A DNA stretch of 19,392 nucleotides, from positions 1-19,392 of the forward strand of contig CAYTYN010000026.1 of assembly GCA_964442135.1 (NCBI GenBank), written 5' to 3'. Source of the stretch: Avanaerovorax sp964442135. Lineage in GTDB: Bacteria; Bacillota; Clostridia; Peptostreptococcales; Anaerovoracaceae. Positions 7,508-15,415 of this stretch are shown here, in pieces (position 1 is the stretch's first letter; the number at the start of each line of letters is the position of its first letter). The translations under genes were made by a program, and so were the position numbers. A model generated the notes under the pieces. That model did not search any database. It was given only the letters and a program-made list of their open reading frames with translations, and was not told where the DNA came from.

Positions 7508-7556
7508 AAAAAGAAGTCTCTTCGGTCTCGATGACTGAAGGGACTTCTTCGGTTTT
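7508..7556. terminator. Bidirectional terminator between convergent operons
   Basis: AAGAAGTCTCTTCGGTC (7511-7527) pairs along 17 positions with GACTGAAGGGACTTCTT (7533-7549) around the loop TCGAT, with two G-U pairs. On the minus strand the stem is followed by a run of T, a good stop for the DUF815 gene just downstream of 7585. On the plus strand the tail is GGTTTT, weaker but adequate after such a long stem. It also marks the point where codon choice changes. Confidence 0.85.
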
Positions 7557-7584
7557 AACGGGTTCGCAGGTTCCATATCCCGGT

Positions 7585-8775
7585 CTAAATTCCCACCGCC
7601 GCAAGCTGTATGAACTGCTTGGCTGTTCTCGGGCTGCGCCCCTGACTTCTTATGGCGAAGGCTTCGGCCCTGGTGCACAGCTCCGTATCAGCCATTTTCA
7701 CGCCGTATTCCTCGGCCAGCTTTCTGACGATATCCAGATAAGCGTCCTTCTCAGGCTTCGAGAAGGTTACCGTAAGGCCGAAACGGGCTGAAAGGCTCAT
7801 GGTTTCCTGCAGGGTGTCGTTGAGATGTATGTCGCTTCCGATCCTGGATTCCACGGTCTCCTGGATCAGATGACGTCGGTTGCTGGTAGCATAGATTACA
7901 GCGTTTTCCCGCTTTGTGGCGGCGCTTCCCTCCAGTATGCCTTTCAGCTCGCAGAAGCTGTCGTCTCCGGCGGAAAAGCTGAGGTCATCTATGTAGAATA
8001 TGAACTTGAGAGGAAGGGTGGAAAGGCTCTCGATGACATCGGGCATGTTCCAAAGCTCCCTTTTGTCAAATTCTACCAGACGAACTCCCATGCTGTGACA
8101 GGCGTACGCGCAGGCTTTAATGGTGGATGATTTCCCCGTGCCTGCATCGCCGTAAAGGAGCACGTTAGCCGCCGGAAGTCCCTTGGCGAATCCCTCCGTA
8201 TTGGAGAGAATCATTCCCCTTTCTCTCTCGTAGCCGTAAAGGGTGTTGAGAGACTGGCTGTCAGGATGCTTTATAGGTAATATTTCGCCGTCCTTGACCT
8301 TGAAGGCGTGATATTTTCTGTAGACGCCGAATCCGAGAGTAGAAATGGCGGAAAGCATCTCCCCATACTCTTTTTCAAGGTCGATACAGGTGTTCTCCCA
8401 TCCGGGCAGACCCTTTTCCCTGAAATCGGGCGCAAGGGATTCAGGGGTTATCTTGCAGACGGAGGAGAGAAGGTTCAGTTCAGATGACAGACATTCCTCC
8501 ATGGAAGGGGTTATAGGTCCTCCCGACAGCTTCCTGTCTATATAGGCGTTTTTGCTGTCAAGAACCGATTCCTTAAGGAAAAGCCCCAGATCGCCTCCCT
8601 CACCGTAGAGGGAGGAAGCGAAACTACCCCAAAGACGGTAAACGTCCTTGGGGTTTTCATTTTCAATGGTTCCTATGAGCTTTCTCAGACCGCTGATGAC
8701 ATCAGTATCCAGAAGATGTCTGAACAGGGACATGCTGTCCAGTCTGTCACAAAGTGATGTAAGTGAATAATCCAT
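7585..8775 (-). CDS. DUF815-family AAA ATPase
   Basis: The product is a 396-residue ATPase of unknown cellular role. The first 200 residues are largely helical, without recognisable motifs, and include LYGYERERGMILSNTEGFAKGLPAANVLLYG just before the ATPase core. The Walker A loop GDAGTGKSS is at 209-217, the Walker B strand FIFYIDD at 258-264, and a sensor-1 type VIYATSN follows. This order, and the YGYERER segment before the P-loop, are typical of DUF815 proteins. The start at 8775 has GGAG seven bases upstream. It lies 18 bases after ilvE on the same strand, so the two are probably cotranscribed, although no functional link to branched-chain amino acids is evident. Function should be left open. 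Confidence 0.88.
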   Translation of the reverse strand: MDYSLTSLCDRLDSMSLFRHLLDTDVISGLRKLIGTIENENPKDVYRLWGSFASSLYGEGGDLGLFLKESVLDSKNAYIDRKLSGGPITPSMEECLSSELNLLSSVCKITPESLAPDFREKGLPGWENTCIDLEKEYGEMLSAISTLGFGVYRKYHAFKVKDGEILPIKHPDSQSLNTLYGYERERGMILSNTEGFAKGLPAANVLLYGDAGTGKSSTIKACAYACHSMGVRLVEFDKRELWNMPDVIESLSTLPLKFIFYIDDLSFSAGDDSFCELKGILEGSAATKRENAVIYATSNRRHLIQETVESRIGSDIHLNDTLQETMSLSARFGLTVTFSKPEKDAYLDIVRKLAEEYGVKMADTELCTRAEAFAIRSQGRSPRTAKQFIQLAAVGI

Positions 8776-8793
8776 TGCTGTCTCCGCTCCGAT

Positions 8794-9864
8794 CTACTCT
8801 ACAGGTACAGTCCATCCCATGAAATCTTCCATCTTTCCGGTCTGGATTCCGTAGATGGTATCGTACATCTCCTGAGCCACAGGTCCGATCTCATTGTTAT
8901 TGATTATCATGTGTTCGCCCTTGTACAGAAGCTCACCTACAGGGGATATGATGGCAGCCGTTCCCGAAGCGAACATTTCCTTAAGCTGTCCGTTTCTGTA
9001 AGCATCCTCCAGCTCGTCGATGGATAGCTTCCTCTCAGAGATCTTATATCCCTTTTTCTTGCACAGAGCTATGATGGAATCTCTTGTAATGCCCGGAAGG
9101 ATGGAACCGTTCAGCTCGCTGGTGACTATTTCGTCGCCGATTACGAAGAAGGCGTTAGCGGAACCGATCTCCTCGATGTATTTCTTTTCGTAAGCGTCCA
9201 GCCAGAGGATCTGTTCATATCCCTTCTCATGGGCTATCTCCTGAGCCTTCAGACTTCCGCCGTAGTTCCCTCCGCATTTGGCTTCACCGGTGCCGCCCTT
9301 AACGGCTCTTACGTATACGTCCTCTACGTACATCTTCGTAGGTGCGAGTCCGGCTTCAAAGTACGGACCTACAGGACTTAAGATTATCATGAATTTATAT
9401 GTTCCGGAGCGTCTCACACCCAAAAAAGGCTCATCGCCGAAGATGAAGGGCCTTATGTAAAGGGCAGTGCCCTCTCCTTCAGGTATCCAGTCCTTATCGA
9501 CAGAAACGAGAGCCTTAATGGCGTCTACGAAAAGGTCCTCGTCGATCTCAGGTATGCATAGCCTGTCGTTGGTGTTATTAGCTCTCTTAGCGTTCATGTA
9601 AGGGCGGAAAAGCTGAACGACGCCTTTTTCGGTCTCATATGCCTTAAGTCCTTCGAACATCTCCTGACCGTAGTGGAGCACCATAGAAGCCGGATCCAGC
9701 TCGATAGGGCCGTAAGGTATGATTCTTCCGTCATGCCAGCCCTTCTCATCGTCGTAGTCCATTATGAACATGTGATCCGTGAATTCGGTACCGAATCGCA
9801 GTCCCTGAGCAGCAGGCTTCTTCTTGGGAGTTTTAGTCAATGTAACTGGAAATTGGTGTTTCAT
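8794..9864 (-). CDS. ilvE: Branched-chain amino acid aminotransferase
   Basis: The enzyme exchanges the amino group between glutamate and the 2-oxoacids of leucine, isoleucine and valine, the last step of their synthesis and first of their breakdown. The 356-residue length, the start MKHQFPVTLT and LHYGQEMFEGLKAY near residues 63-76 point to the type II (eukaryote-like) subgroup. The PLP lysine is predicted as K196 in EAKCGGNYGGSLKAQ. IEEIGSANAFFV and LPGITRDSI are further family segments. GAGGT lies eight bases before the ATG. It is the first gene of a leftward unit with the DUF815 gene and is divergent from valS, so genes for making valine and charging valine to tRNA face each other. Confidence 0.95.
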   Translation of the reverse strand: MKHQFPVTLTKTPKKKPAAQGLRFGTEFTDHMFIMDYDDEKGWHDGRIIPYGPIELDPASMVLHYGQEMFEGLKAYETEKGVVQLFRPYMNAKRANNTNDRLCIPEIDEDLFVDAIKALVSVDKDWIPEGEGTALYIRPFIFGDEPFLGVRRSGTYKFMIILSPVGPYFEAGLAPTKMYVEDVYVRAVKGGTGEAKCGGNYGGSLKAQEIAHEKGYEQILWLDAYEKKYIEEIGSANAFFVIGDEIVTSELNGSILPGITRDSIIALCKKKGYKISERKLSIDELEDAYRNGQLKEMFASGTAAIISPVGELLYKGEHMIINNNEIGPVAQEMYDTIYGIQTGKMEDFMGWTVPVE

Positions 9865-9930
9865 CGGTCTTTACCTCGTTTCGCAAAAGTTTATTTAGAT
9901 ATATCTATGGTCTTTGTCAAATACAGTATT

Positions 9931-9959
9931 ATATTAACGCTGATATTGTAGTCTGTCAA
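9931..9959 (-). promoter_or_regulatory. Likely ilvE promoter
   Basis: On the minus strand TTGACA (9954-9959) is followed after 17 bases by TAATAT (9931-9936), a four-of-six -10 match. TATAAT also occurs three bases further on but with a 20-base spacer. A second TTGACA (9915-9920) lies downstream but lacks a convincing -10. The untranslated leader would be about 60 bases, and I see no riboswitch or T-box in it. Confidence 0.55.
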
Positions 9960-10060
9960 CAAGAATTGAATCGAAATATTGGTTATGAAAACAAAACGCT
10001 GAAAATCCCTCCGAGGAAGAGGGACTGATGCACACTGATGCGCCGGGGTGAAATTTGCTC

Positions 10061-10089
10061 TTGAAACAGACATGATTCATTGGTAAAAT
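10061..10089 (+). promoter_or_regulatory. Likely valS promoter
   Basis: TTGAAA (10061-10066) and TAAAAT (10084-10089) are each five of six to consensus, with a 17-base spacer. Transcription would start near 10096, leaving about 55 bases before the T-box stem I. A second TAAAAT at 10137-10142 would give a start exactly at the T-box but has a poor -35, so the first pair is preferred. Confidence 0.6.
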
Positions 10090-10099
10090 ATATGGGTAG

Positions 10100-10213
10100 C
10101 CGCAGGCTGAGGATTTTGCGGCAGTCCTTTAGCACATAAAATCAATATTGAAACGGTGAGGAAAGAGGAGTAGGCTGATAACCCTTTACAGAGAATAGAG
10201 TCCGCAGGCTGAG
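10100..10213 (+). repeat. 12-base repeat, T-box 5' extension versus stem I
   Basis: CCGCAGGCTGAG occurs exactly at 10100-10111 and again at 10202-10213, the second being the distal part of T-box stem I. The first copy is in a hairpin, GCCGCA (10099-10104) with TGCGGC (10117-10122), in the leader ahead of the T-box. It may be a relic of a duplicated stem I or chance. Confidence 0.4.
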
Positions 10214-10348
10214 AGACTTTAGAGAACGTGTCAGTGCGAAGGTTGCTTTCTTAGTTTCATTCTAATCGAGAGCTTCGGCCTTTGCCGGGGAAAAAAGGTG
10301 GTACCGCGGAAATTTTCGTCCTTTGATATATGTCGAAGGACTTTTTTT
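10150..10348 (+). promoter_or_regulatory. T-box leader, specifier GUC (tRNA-Val)
   Basis: The signature AAGGTGGTACCGCG is at 10295-10308. Upstream, stem I shows AGAGGAGTAGG near its base, ACAGAGAA, and the GGCTGAGAG distal element (10207-10215). In the specifier loop GAACGTGTCAGTG the codon GTC (10230-10232) is followed by a purine and reads as valine. Stem III is CTTCGGC (10273-10279) with GCCGGGG (10284-10290). The bulge UGGU would pair with the ACCA end of an uncharged tRNA whose discriminator base is A, as in tRNA-Val. Antiterminator pairing AAAGG (10294-10298) with CCTTT (10320-10324) excludes the terminator. This leader raises valS transcription when tRNA-Val is uncharged. Confidence 0.93.
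10318..10348 (+). terminator. T-box attenuator terminator
   Basis: GTCCTTTGA (10318-10326) pairs with TCGAAGGAC (10333-10341) around TATATG and is followed by seven T residues. Its 5' arm contains the CCTTT needed for the antiterminator, so the two folds compete. Confidence 0.92.
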
Positions 10349-10374
10349 ATACAGGAAGAAAGGAAAGTATTCAC

Positions 10375-13116
10375 ATGAAAAGGGATATGGCAAAAACCTA
10401 CGATCCTAAGGATTTTGAAGAACGGATTTACGAGATGTGGGAAAAGGGAGGAGCCTTTAAAGCGGAGATTGATCCGGACAAAAAGCCCTTCACCATAGTG
10501 ATGCCGCCTCCTAACATAACGGGACAGCTTCACATGGGTCACGCTCTTGACCACACTCTCCAGGACGTGCTGATCAGGTGGAAGCGGATGGAAGGGTACT
10601 GCGCTCTGTGGCTTCCCGGATCCGACCACGCCAGCATAGCCACTGAGGTGAAGGTGACAGACAGCATCAGGGAGAAGGAAGGAAAGACCAAGGAAGAGTT
10701 GGGCCGAGAGGAGTTCCTGAAGCGAGCCTGGGCATGGAAGGAAGAATACGGCGGATTGATAACCCGTCAGTGCAGGAAGCTGGGCGATTCCTGCGACTGG
10801 AGCAGGGAAAGGTTCACCATGGACGAGGGGTGCAATAAGGCAGTAAAGCATTTCTTCGTAAGGCTCTACGAAAAAGGGCTCATCTACAGGGGAAACAGGC
10901 TGATAAACTGGTGTCCTCAGTGCGGTACTTCCCTTTCCGACGCGGAAGTGGAGCACGAGGATAAGAACGGAATGTACTGGTACTTCAGATATCCTTCTGC
11001 CGAAGAGGGGGGAGAGGATATGGTAGTTGCCACATCCCGACCGGAGACCATGTTCGGAGACGTAGCCATAGCGGTTCATCCTGATGACGACAGATACAGA
11101 AGTATGGTGGGAAGGAAGGTTATCCTGCCTCTCGTGGGAAGGGAAATACCTGTGATCGCAGACCCTTATCCTGATCCTGAAAAGGGAACGGGAGCCGTAA
11201 AGATCACCCCTGCTCACGACCCTAATGATTTCGAGGTGGGACAGAGAGCCGGCCTGGAGAACCTGTGCTGCATAAACGAGGACGCGACGATGAACGACCT
11301 GGCAGGAAAGTATGCAGGGATGGATCGGTACCGGTGCAGAAGGGCATGGGTGAAGGATCTGGAGGAAGCCGGATATCTGGTAAAGACAGAAGAGAAGGTC
11401 ATCCCTGTAGGGGAATGCTACCGCTGTCACACGGTTATCGAGCCTATGATTTCTGATCAGTGGTTCGTCGCCATGGAGGACTTGGCGAAGCCTGCCATAG
11501 AAGCCGCGAAGGCGGGAAAGCTTAAGCACGTTCCTGAAAGATTCGAAAAGACGTATCTTCGCTGGCTGGAGGGTATAAGAGATTGGTGCATCTCGAGACA
11601 GCTCTGGTGGGGACACAGGATACCGGCCTATTACTGCCGGGACTGCGGAGAATTGATCGTATCGGAGGAGACACCATGCTCCTGTCCTAAATGCGGAAGC
11701 GCAGATTTAAGGCAGGATGAGGACGTCCTGGATACATGGTTCTCGTCGGCTCTCTGGCCGTTTTCCACTCTGGGCTGGCCTGAAAAGACGCAGGATCTGG
11801 GGTACTTTTACCCTACAGACGTTCTCGTAACCGGATACGATATAATCTTCTTCTGGGTAGTGAGAATGGTGTTCTCCGCCTGCGAAGCCATGGGAGAGCC
11901 ACCCTTCGAGTACGTATACGTTCACGGCCTGGTTCGGGACGCGGAAGGCCGCAAGATGAGCAAATCCCTCGGAAACGGCATAGATCCGCTGGAAATGATT
12001 GACAGATATGGAGCCGACGCCTTAAGGTTCATGCTCACTACGGGAATAACCCCCGGAAATGACATGAGATTTAAGAATGATAAGCTGGAGTCGGCGAGAA
12101 ACTTTGCCAACAAGCTTTGGAATGCGTCCAGGTTCGTGGTTATGAACATAAAAGATGATGAGGGCAATTTTCTCCCTATGGCAGAGTGCTGCGAAACCTG
12201 CTGCGGCACGGCCTGCGCCGACGTGGACGACTACGGCGGGATAGCTTTAAAGCCGGAGGACGGCTGGATTCTGCACCGGATCAACGAGGCTGTGGACTAT
12301 ACTACCAAGGCCTTGGAGCGCTTCGATCTGGCTTTGGCAGGACAGAGGGTCTACGAGCTGATCTGGAACGAATACTGCGACTGGTATATCGAGCTTGTTA
12401 AGAAGAGACTGTGGGGCGACGACGAAGAGGACAAGAGGGTAGTCAGATTCGTAATGGTAACGGCTCTTAAGAACATGCTGGAGCTTCTTCACCCGTTCAT
12501 GCCCTTTATAACGGAGGAGATATGGAGCTATATGCCTCATTCCTCCGATGAGACGGGAGAGGACGGAAACAGCTGGCTGATAAGGGCAAAATGGCCTGAA
12601 TACGCCGATGGAAGGAATTTCCCGGAAGACGCCAAGACTGTGGAAACAGCCATGGAGGCGATCAGAGCGATAAGAAACATCAGAGCCGAGGCGGAGGCTG
12701 CCCCTTCGAGAAAGCTGACTGCCGTTATACTGGTTCAGGAAGACATGCTGGCGGAGATAGAAAAAGGGGAGAGGTACATTAAGGAGCTTGCCAATATAGC
12801 CGACATCAAATTCACCGATACCAGATCCGACGTTCCCGAAGAGGTAATGTCGGCGGTTATTGAAGGAATGGAGATATTCATTCCTCTGGACGAGCTGGTA
12901 GATTTCGAAGCCGAGTACGACAGGCTTATGAAGGAAAGGACAAGGCTGGAAGGAGAGGTTAAGAGGGTAAAGGGAAAGCTTTCCAATGAAGGCTTCGTTT
13001 CAAAGGCGCCGGAGAAGGTAGTAAACGAGGAAAGAGAGAAGCAGGCCAAGTACGAGGATATGCTCGATAAGGTCAACGCAAGACTTGAGACTGTAGCTAC
13101 TAAGATTAAAAAATAG
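10375..13116 (+). CDS. valS: Valine--tRNA ligase
   Basis: This class I synthetase charges tRNA-Val in the cytoplasm. From ATG 10375 it is 913 residues, normal for bacterial ValRS. The ATP-binding HIGH motif reads HMGH at 53-56 after PPPNITGQL, and KMSKS is at 527-531. The CP1 editing region includes TSRPETMFGDVA. Zinc-type pairs CPQCG, CYRCH, CRDCG and CPKCG are present, and a C-terminal coiled-coil tRNA arm runs through DFEAEYDRLMKERTRLEGEVK. The frame is open back to 10330, but that ATG lies inside the terminator stem; AGGAAA eight bases upstream supports 10375. Unusual is an insertion around residues 595-622 holding Cys 605, 606, 609, 610 and 614. Control is by the T-box. Confidence 0.97.
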   Translation: MKRDMAKTYDPKDFEERIYEMWEKGGAFKAEIDPDKKPFTIVMPPPNITGQLHMGHALDHTLQDVLIRWKRMEGYCALWLPGSDHASIATEVKVTDSIREKEGKTKEELGREEFLKRAWAWKEEYGGLITRQCRKLGDSCDWSRERFTMDEGCNKAVKHFFVRLYEKGLIYRGNRLINWCPQCGTSLSDAEVEHEDKNGMYWYFRYPSAEEGGEDMVVATSRPETMFGDVAIAVHPDDDRYRSMVGRKVILPLVGREIPVIADPYPDPEKGTGAVKITPAHDPNDFEVGQRAGLENLCCINEDATMNDLAGKYAGMDRYRCRRAWVKDLEEAGYLVKTEEKVIPVGECYRCHTVIEPMISDQWFVAMEDLAKPAIEAAKAGKLKHVPERFEKTYLRWLEGIRDWCISRQLWWGHRIPAYYCRDCGELIVSEETPCSCPKCGSADLRQDEDVLDTWFSSALWPFSTLGWPEKTQDLGYFYPTDVLVTGYDIIFFWVVRMVFSACEAMGEPPFEYVYVHGLVRDAEGRKMSKSLGNGIDPLEMIDRYGADALRFMLTTGITPGNDMRFKNDKLESARNFANKLWNASRFVVMNIKDDEGNFLPMAECCETCCGTACADVDDYGGIALKPEDGWILHRINEAVDYTTKALERFDLALAGQRVYELIWNEYCDWYIELVKKRLWGDDEEDKRVVRFVMVTALKNMLELLHPFMPFITEEIWSYMPHSSDETGEDGNSWLIRAKWPEYADGRNFPEDAKTVETAMEAIRAIRNIRAEAEAAPSRKLTAVILVQEDMLAEIEKGERYIKELANIADIKFTDTRSDVPEEVMSAVIEGMEIFIPLDELVDFEAEYDRLMKERTRLEGEVKRVKGKLSNEGFVSKAPEKVVNEEREKQAKYEDMLDKVNARLETVATKIKK

Positions 13117-13126
13117 AGACGAGATC

Positions 13127-13157
13127 GGGGATCCGCTTTTTAAGGCGGGTCCCCTTT
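13127..13157 (+). terminator. Stem-loop after valS, weak terminator
   Basis: GGGGATCCGC (13127-13136) pairs along 10 positions with GCGGGTCCCC (13145-13154), followed by only three T residues. It lies in the 55-base gap between valS and folC. Some readthrough into folC is likely, since no clear promoter was seen for folC. Confidence 0.55.
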
Positions 13158-13171
13158 CGAGACAGAGGAAA

Positions 13172-14503
13172 ATGGGAAATTTAAAGGCAATGAGCAATAT
13201 ACGTTCCATGGACAGGTTCAGAGATCCTGAAAACCTGACGCGTATGAGAATGCTCATGAAAAAACTCGGCGATCCTCAGAAGGATCTTCGGTTCATCCAT
13301 GTAGGAGGAACTAACGGAAAAGGCTCTGTGTCCCGATATATCTATGAAGCCTTGGAAGCGGCGGGATACAGAGCCGGCATATTCACATCCCCCTTCATCG
13401 AAAGGTTTAACGAACGAATAGAGGCGAACCATGAAATGATATCGGACAGCGATCTGGACAGGATAACGGACAGAGTTATGAAGACTGTATCCGACCTGAG
13501 AAGAGAGCTGGAGGATGAAGGCGTTTTAGGAGAAGGGGAAAGTCCCGTAACCGAATTCGATGTGATAACGGCCGTCGCTTTCATATACTTTAAGGAGACA
13601 GAAGCCGACCCTGTGGTGCTGGAGGTCGGCCTTGGAGGCAGAGGAGACTCGACCAATGTAATAGAGGCTCCACTGGCCTGCGTTATAACATCTATAGGTC
13701 TGGATCATACGGACAGACTGGGAAACAGTATTGAAGAGATAGCCATGGAAAAAGCCGGCATTATAAAGCCGGGCAGACCTGTTATTTCCTCCGCTCTTCA
13801 GGAAGAAGCCAGAGCTGTAATAAGAGAGAAGGCCGGGGAGAAGGGAGCCGAATTTCTTGACGTATCCGGTCATGACCCTATGGTGCTCAGCCAGTCTGCG
13901 GAGGGTACGGAATTTATATTGGGAGACGGAAAGAGGTACGGCATATCTATGGCCGGACCCCACCAGGTCAGAAACGCTGTGACCGCCATTTCTGCAATAA
14001 ACAGGCTCAACGAATCAGGAGATATAAAGATACCTGAGGAGGCGCTGAAAAAAGGTCTTTTAGGGGCCAGACAGCCGGGGAGAATGGAGATCGTCAAAAC
14101 CGACGGGCCGATAATCGTTCTCGACGGCGCCCATAATCCCCAGGGCGGACAGGCCTTGAAGGACGCCTGCGGCGTGCTCTTTGGAGGAAAGAGGATCCTC
14201 CTGGTCACGGCGATGATGAGGGACAAGGATATACACGGCCTTTTAAGGCAGTTTTCATCCTTTGCCGACGAATTCATTTTTACGGCGACAAAAGGCTCAA
14301 GGTCTGCAAATCCTGAGGATCTGTTGAAAGCGGGAAATTATTTAGGTATCCCCTCTTATACGGCTGCCTGCCCGGAGAGCAGCGTAAATAAAGCGTTGGA
14401 GAGGAATGATTTTGATGTTATAATATTTGCGGGGTCTCTTTACCTCATAGGCGAGGTGAGGACTTTGCTCAAGGAAAAGGGATTTTTAGAGGAAGAACGA
14501 TGA
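13172..14503 (+). CDS. folC: Folylpolyglutamate synthase / dihydrofolate synthase
   Basis: The enzyme adds glutamate to folates with ATP, keeping them in the cell, and in many bacteria also makes dihydrofolate from dihydropteroate. It has 443 residues and the Mur-ligase fold: the P-loop GGTNGKGS is at 45-52, FTSPFIERFNERI follows, then LEVGLGGRGDSTNVI, ITSIGLDHTDRLG, EKAGIIKPGRPV and the C-terminal DGAHNPQG. The bifunctional role is a family inference. The start is not certain: ATG 13172 has AGAGG very close (three bases), and ATG 13190 has a poorly spaced AAAGG. The gene ends in an ATGA overlap with the lipid kinase gene. Isoleucine codons are strongly ATA biased (23 of 35 by hand count). 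Confidence 0.94.
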   Translation: MGNLKAMSNIRSMDRFRDPENLTRMRMLMKKLGDPQKDLRFIHVGGTNGKGSVSRYIYEALEAAGYRAGIFTSPFIERFNERIEANHEMISDSDLDRITDRVMKTVSDLRRELEDEGVLGEGESPVTEFDVITAVAFIYFKETEADPVVLEVGLGGRGDSTNVIEAPLACVITSIGLDHTDRLGNSIEEIAMEKAGIIKPGRPVISSALQEEARAVIREKAGEKGAEFLDVSGHDPMVLSQSAEGTEFILGDGKRYGISMAGPHQVRNAVTAISAINRLNESGDIKIPEEALKKGLLGARQPGRMEIVKTDGPIIVLDGAHNPQGGQALKDACGVLFGGKRILLVTAMMRDKDIHGLLRQFSSFADEFIFTATKGSRSANPEDLLKAGNYLGIPSYTAACPESSVNKALERNDFDVIIFAGSLYLIGEVRTLLKEKGFLEEER

Positions 14504-15414
14504 AAAAAGTCATACTATTCTATAACCCCGGCTCAGGAAGCGGCATGTTCAAGTCTAACCTGGATACCATAATAGAGAGATACCAGGAGGCCGGATATGT
14601 GGTAGTCACCATAAGAGCCGGTCATGGCGCCGTGATAAGCGAATACCTGGCAGAGCTGGATAAGAACACATACAGAAAAGAGTACAGACAGATACTTGCC
14701 GCAGGGGGAGACGGAACCATAAACGTATGTGTCAACGCCATGATAAAGAACAATATTGACCTTCCTCTCGCTATATTGCCTGCGGGGACAGCCAATGATT
14801 TCGCCTATTATTTCGGTATACCGGAGGATATCAACAAGATGATAGACGTGGCGATGGGAGAGAATATCATGTACGCCGACGTAGGCAGGGTCAATAACCG
14901 GCACTTCATAAATGTGGCGGCCATGGGGCAGGTGGTCGGCGTAAGTCAGAAGACGGATCCCGCCCTGAAGAACTCCATAGGGGTGATGGCGTACTATCTG
15001 AAGGGAATGTCGGAAATACCCAATCTTAAGCCGGTGAAGGTGATTCTCACCACTCCCGAAGAGGTATACAGGGAGAAGATGTACTTTATGGTGGTTATGA
15101 ACGGTAAATCCGCCGGCGGTTTTAAGAAGATATCCCCCGACTCTGAGATAAACGACGGGATGCTGGATGTAATTCTCTTTCGGAGCATGTCCGCTCTGGA
15201 GATACCGAAGGTGTTCTTAAAGCTGTTAAACGGAAAACACGGTTTAAGCAATAAGGTTCTCCACTTCAGGACGAGCAGGCTGAGAGTGGAAACCTCCGAT
15301 CGCCGGCTTCCTACGGACATAGACGGTGAACACGGTGAGAAATTCCCCCTTTACTTCTCAGTCCTCCACAACCGTCTCAGAGTGTATGTTCCGGGTGATG
15401 AAACGGAGAAATGA
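14500..15414 (+). CDS. Diacylglycerol kinase-type lipid kinase (YegS/BmrU family)
   Basis: The 304-residue protein has the DAGK catalytic domain at its N-terminus: the opening strand KKVILFYNPGSGSG, the nucleotide-binding GGDGT at 69-73, and LPAGTANDFAYYFGIP around residues 95-110. A second domain carries VVMNGKSAGGFKKISPDSEINDGMLDVILF, typical of the family, and ends with DIDGEHGEKFP. Such enzymes phosphorylate diacylglycerol or related lipids at the membrane, recycling lipid head-group by-products; the exact substrate cannot be told here. The ATG overlaps the folC stop by four bases and AGAGGAAG precedes it. The GNAT gene starts one base after its stop, so the genes form a tight operon. Confidence 0.92.
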   Translation: MKKVILFYNPGSGSGMFKSNLDTIIERYQEAGYVVVTIRAGHGAVISEYLAELDKNTYRKEYRQILAAGGDGTINVCVNAMIKNNIDLPLAILPAGTANDFAYYFGIPEDINKMIDVAMGENIMYADVGRVNNRHFINVAAMGQVVGVSQKTDPALKNSIGVMAYYLKGMSEIPNLKPVKVILTTPEEVYREKMYFMVVMNGKSAGGFKKISPDSEINDGMLDVILFRSMSALEIPKVFLKLLNGKHGLSNKVLHFRTSRLRVETSDRRLPTDIDGEHGEKFPLYFSVLHNRLRVYVPGDETEK

Positions 15415-15415
15415 T

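Noticed and set aside
9893..9920. Second TTGACA upstream of ilvE (9915-9920, minus) as a promoter
   Set aside because: The best -10 at 17 bases (TAAATA) matches consensus poorly, so the upstream pair is preferred.
9891..10073. Minus-strand frame of 60 codons upstream of ilvE
   Set aside because: It overlaps the predicted ilvE promoter, lacks a convincing ribosome site and resembles no protein I know.
10330..10374. Earlier in-frame ATG for valS
   Set aside because: It lies in the terminator stem-loop and T-run; 10375 has the spaced ribosome site.
10231..11616. Minus-strand open frame of 461 codons opposite valS
   Set aside because: It lies fully antisense to a confidently identified gene and the T-box, and its protein has no recognisable motif. 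It reflects base composition of the valS codons.
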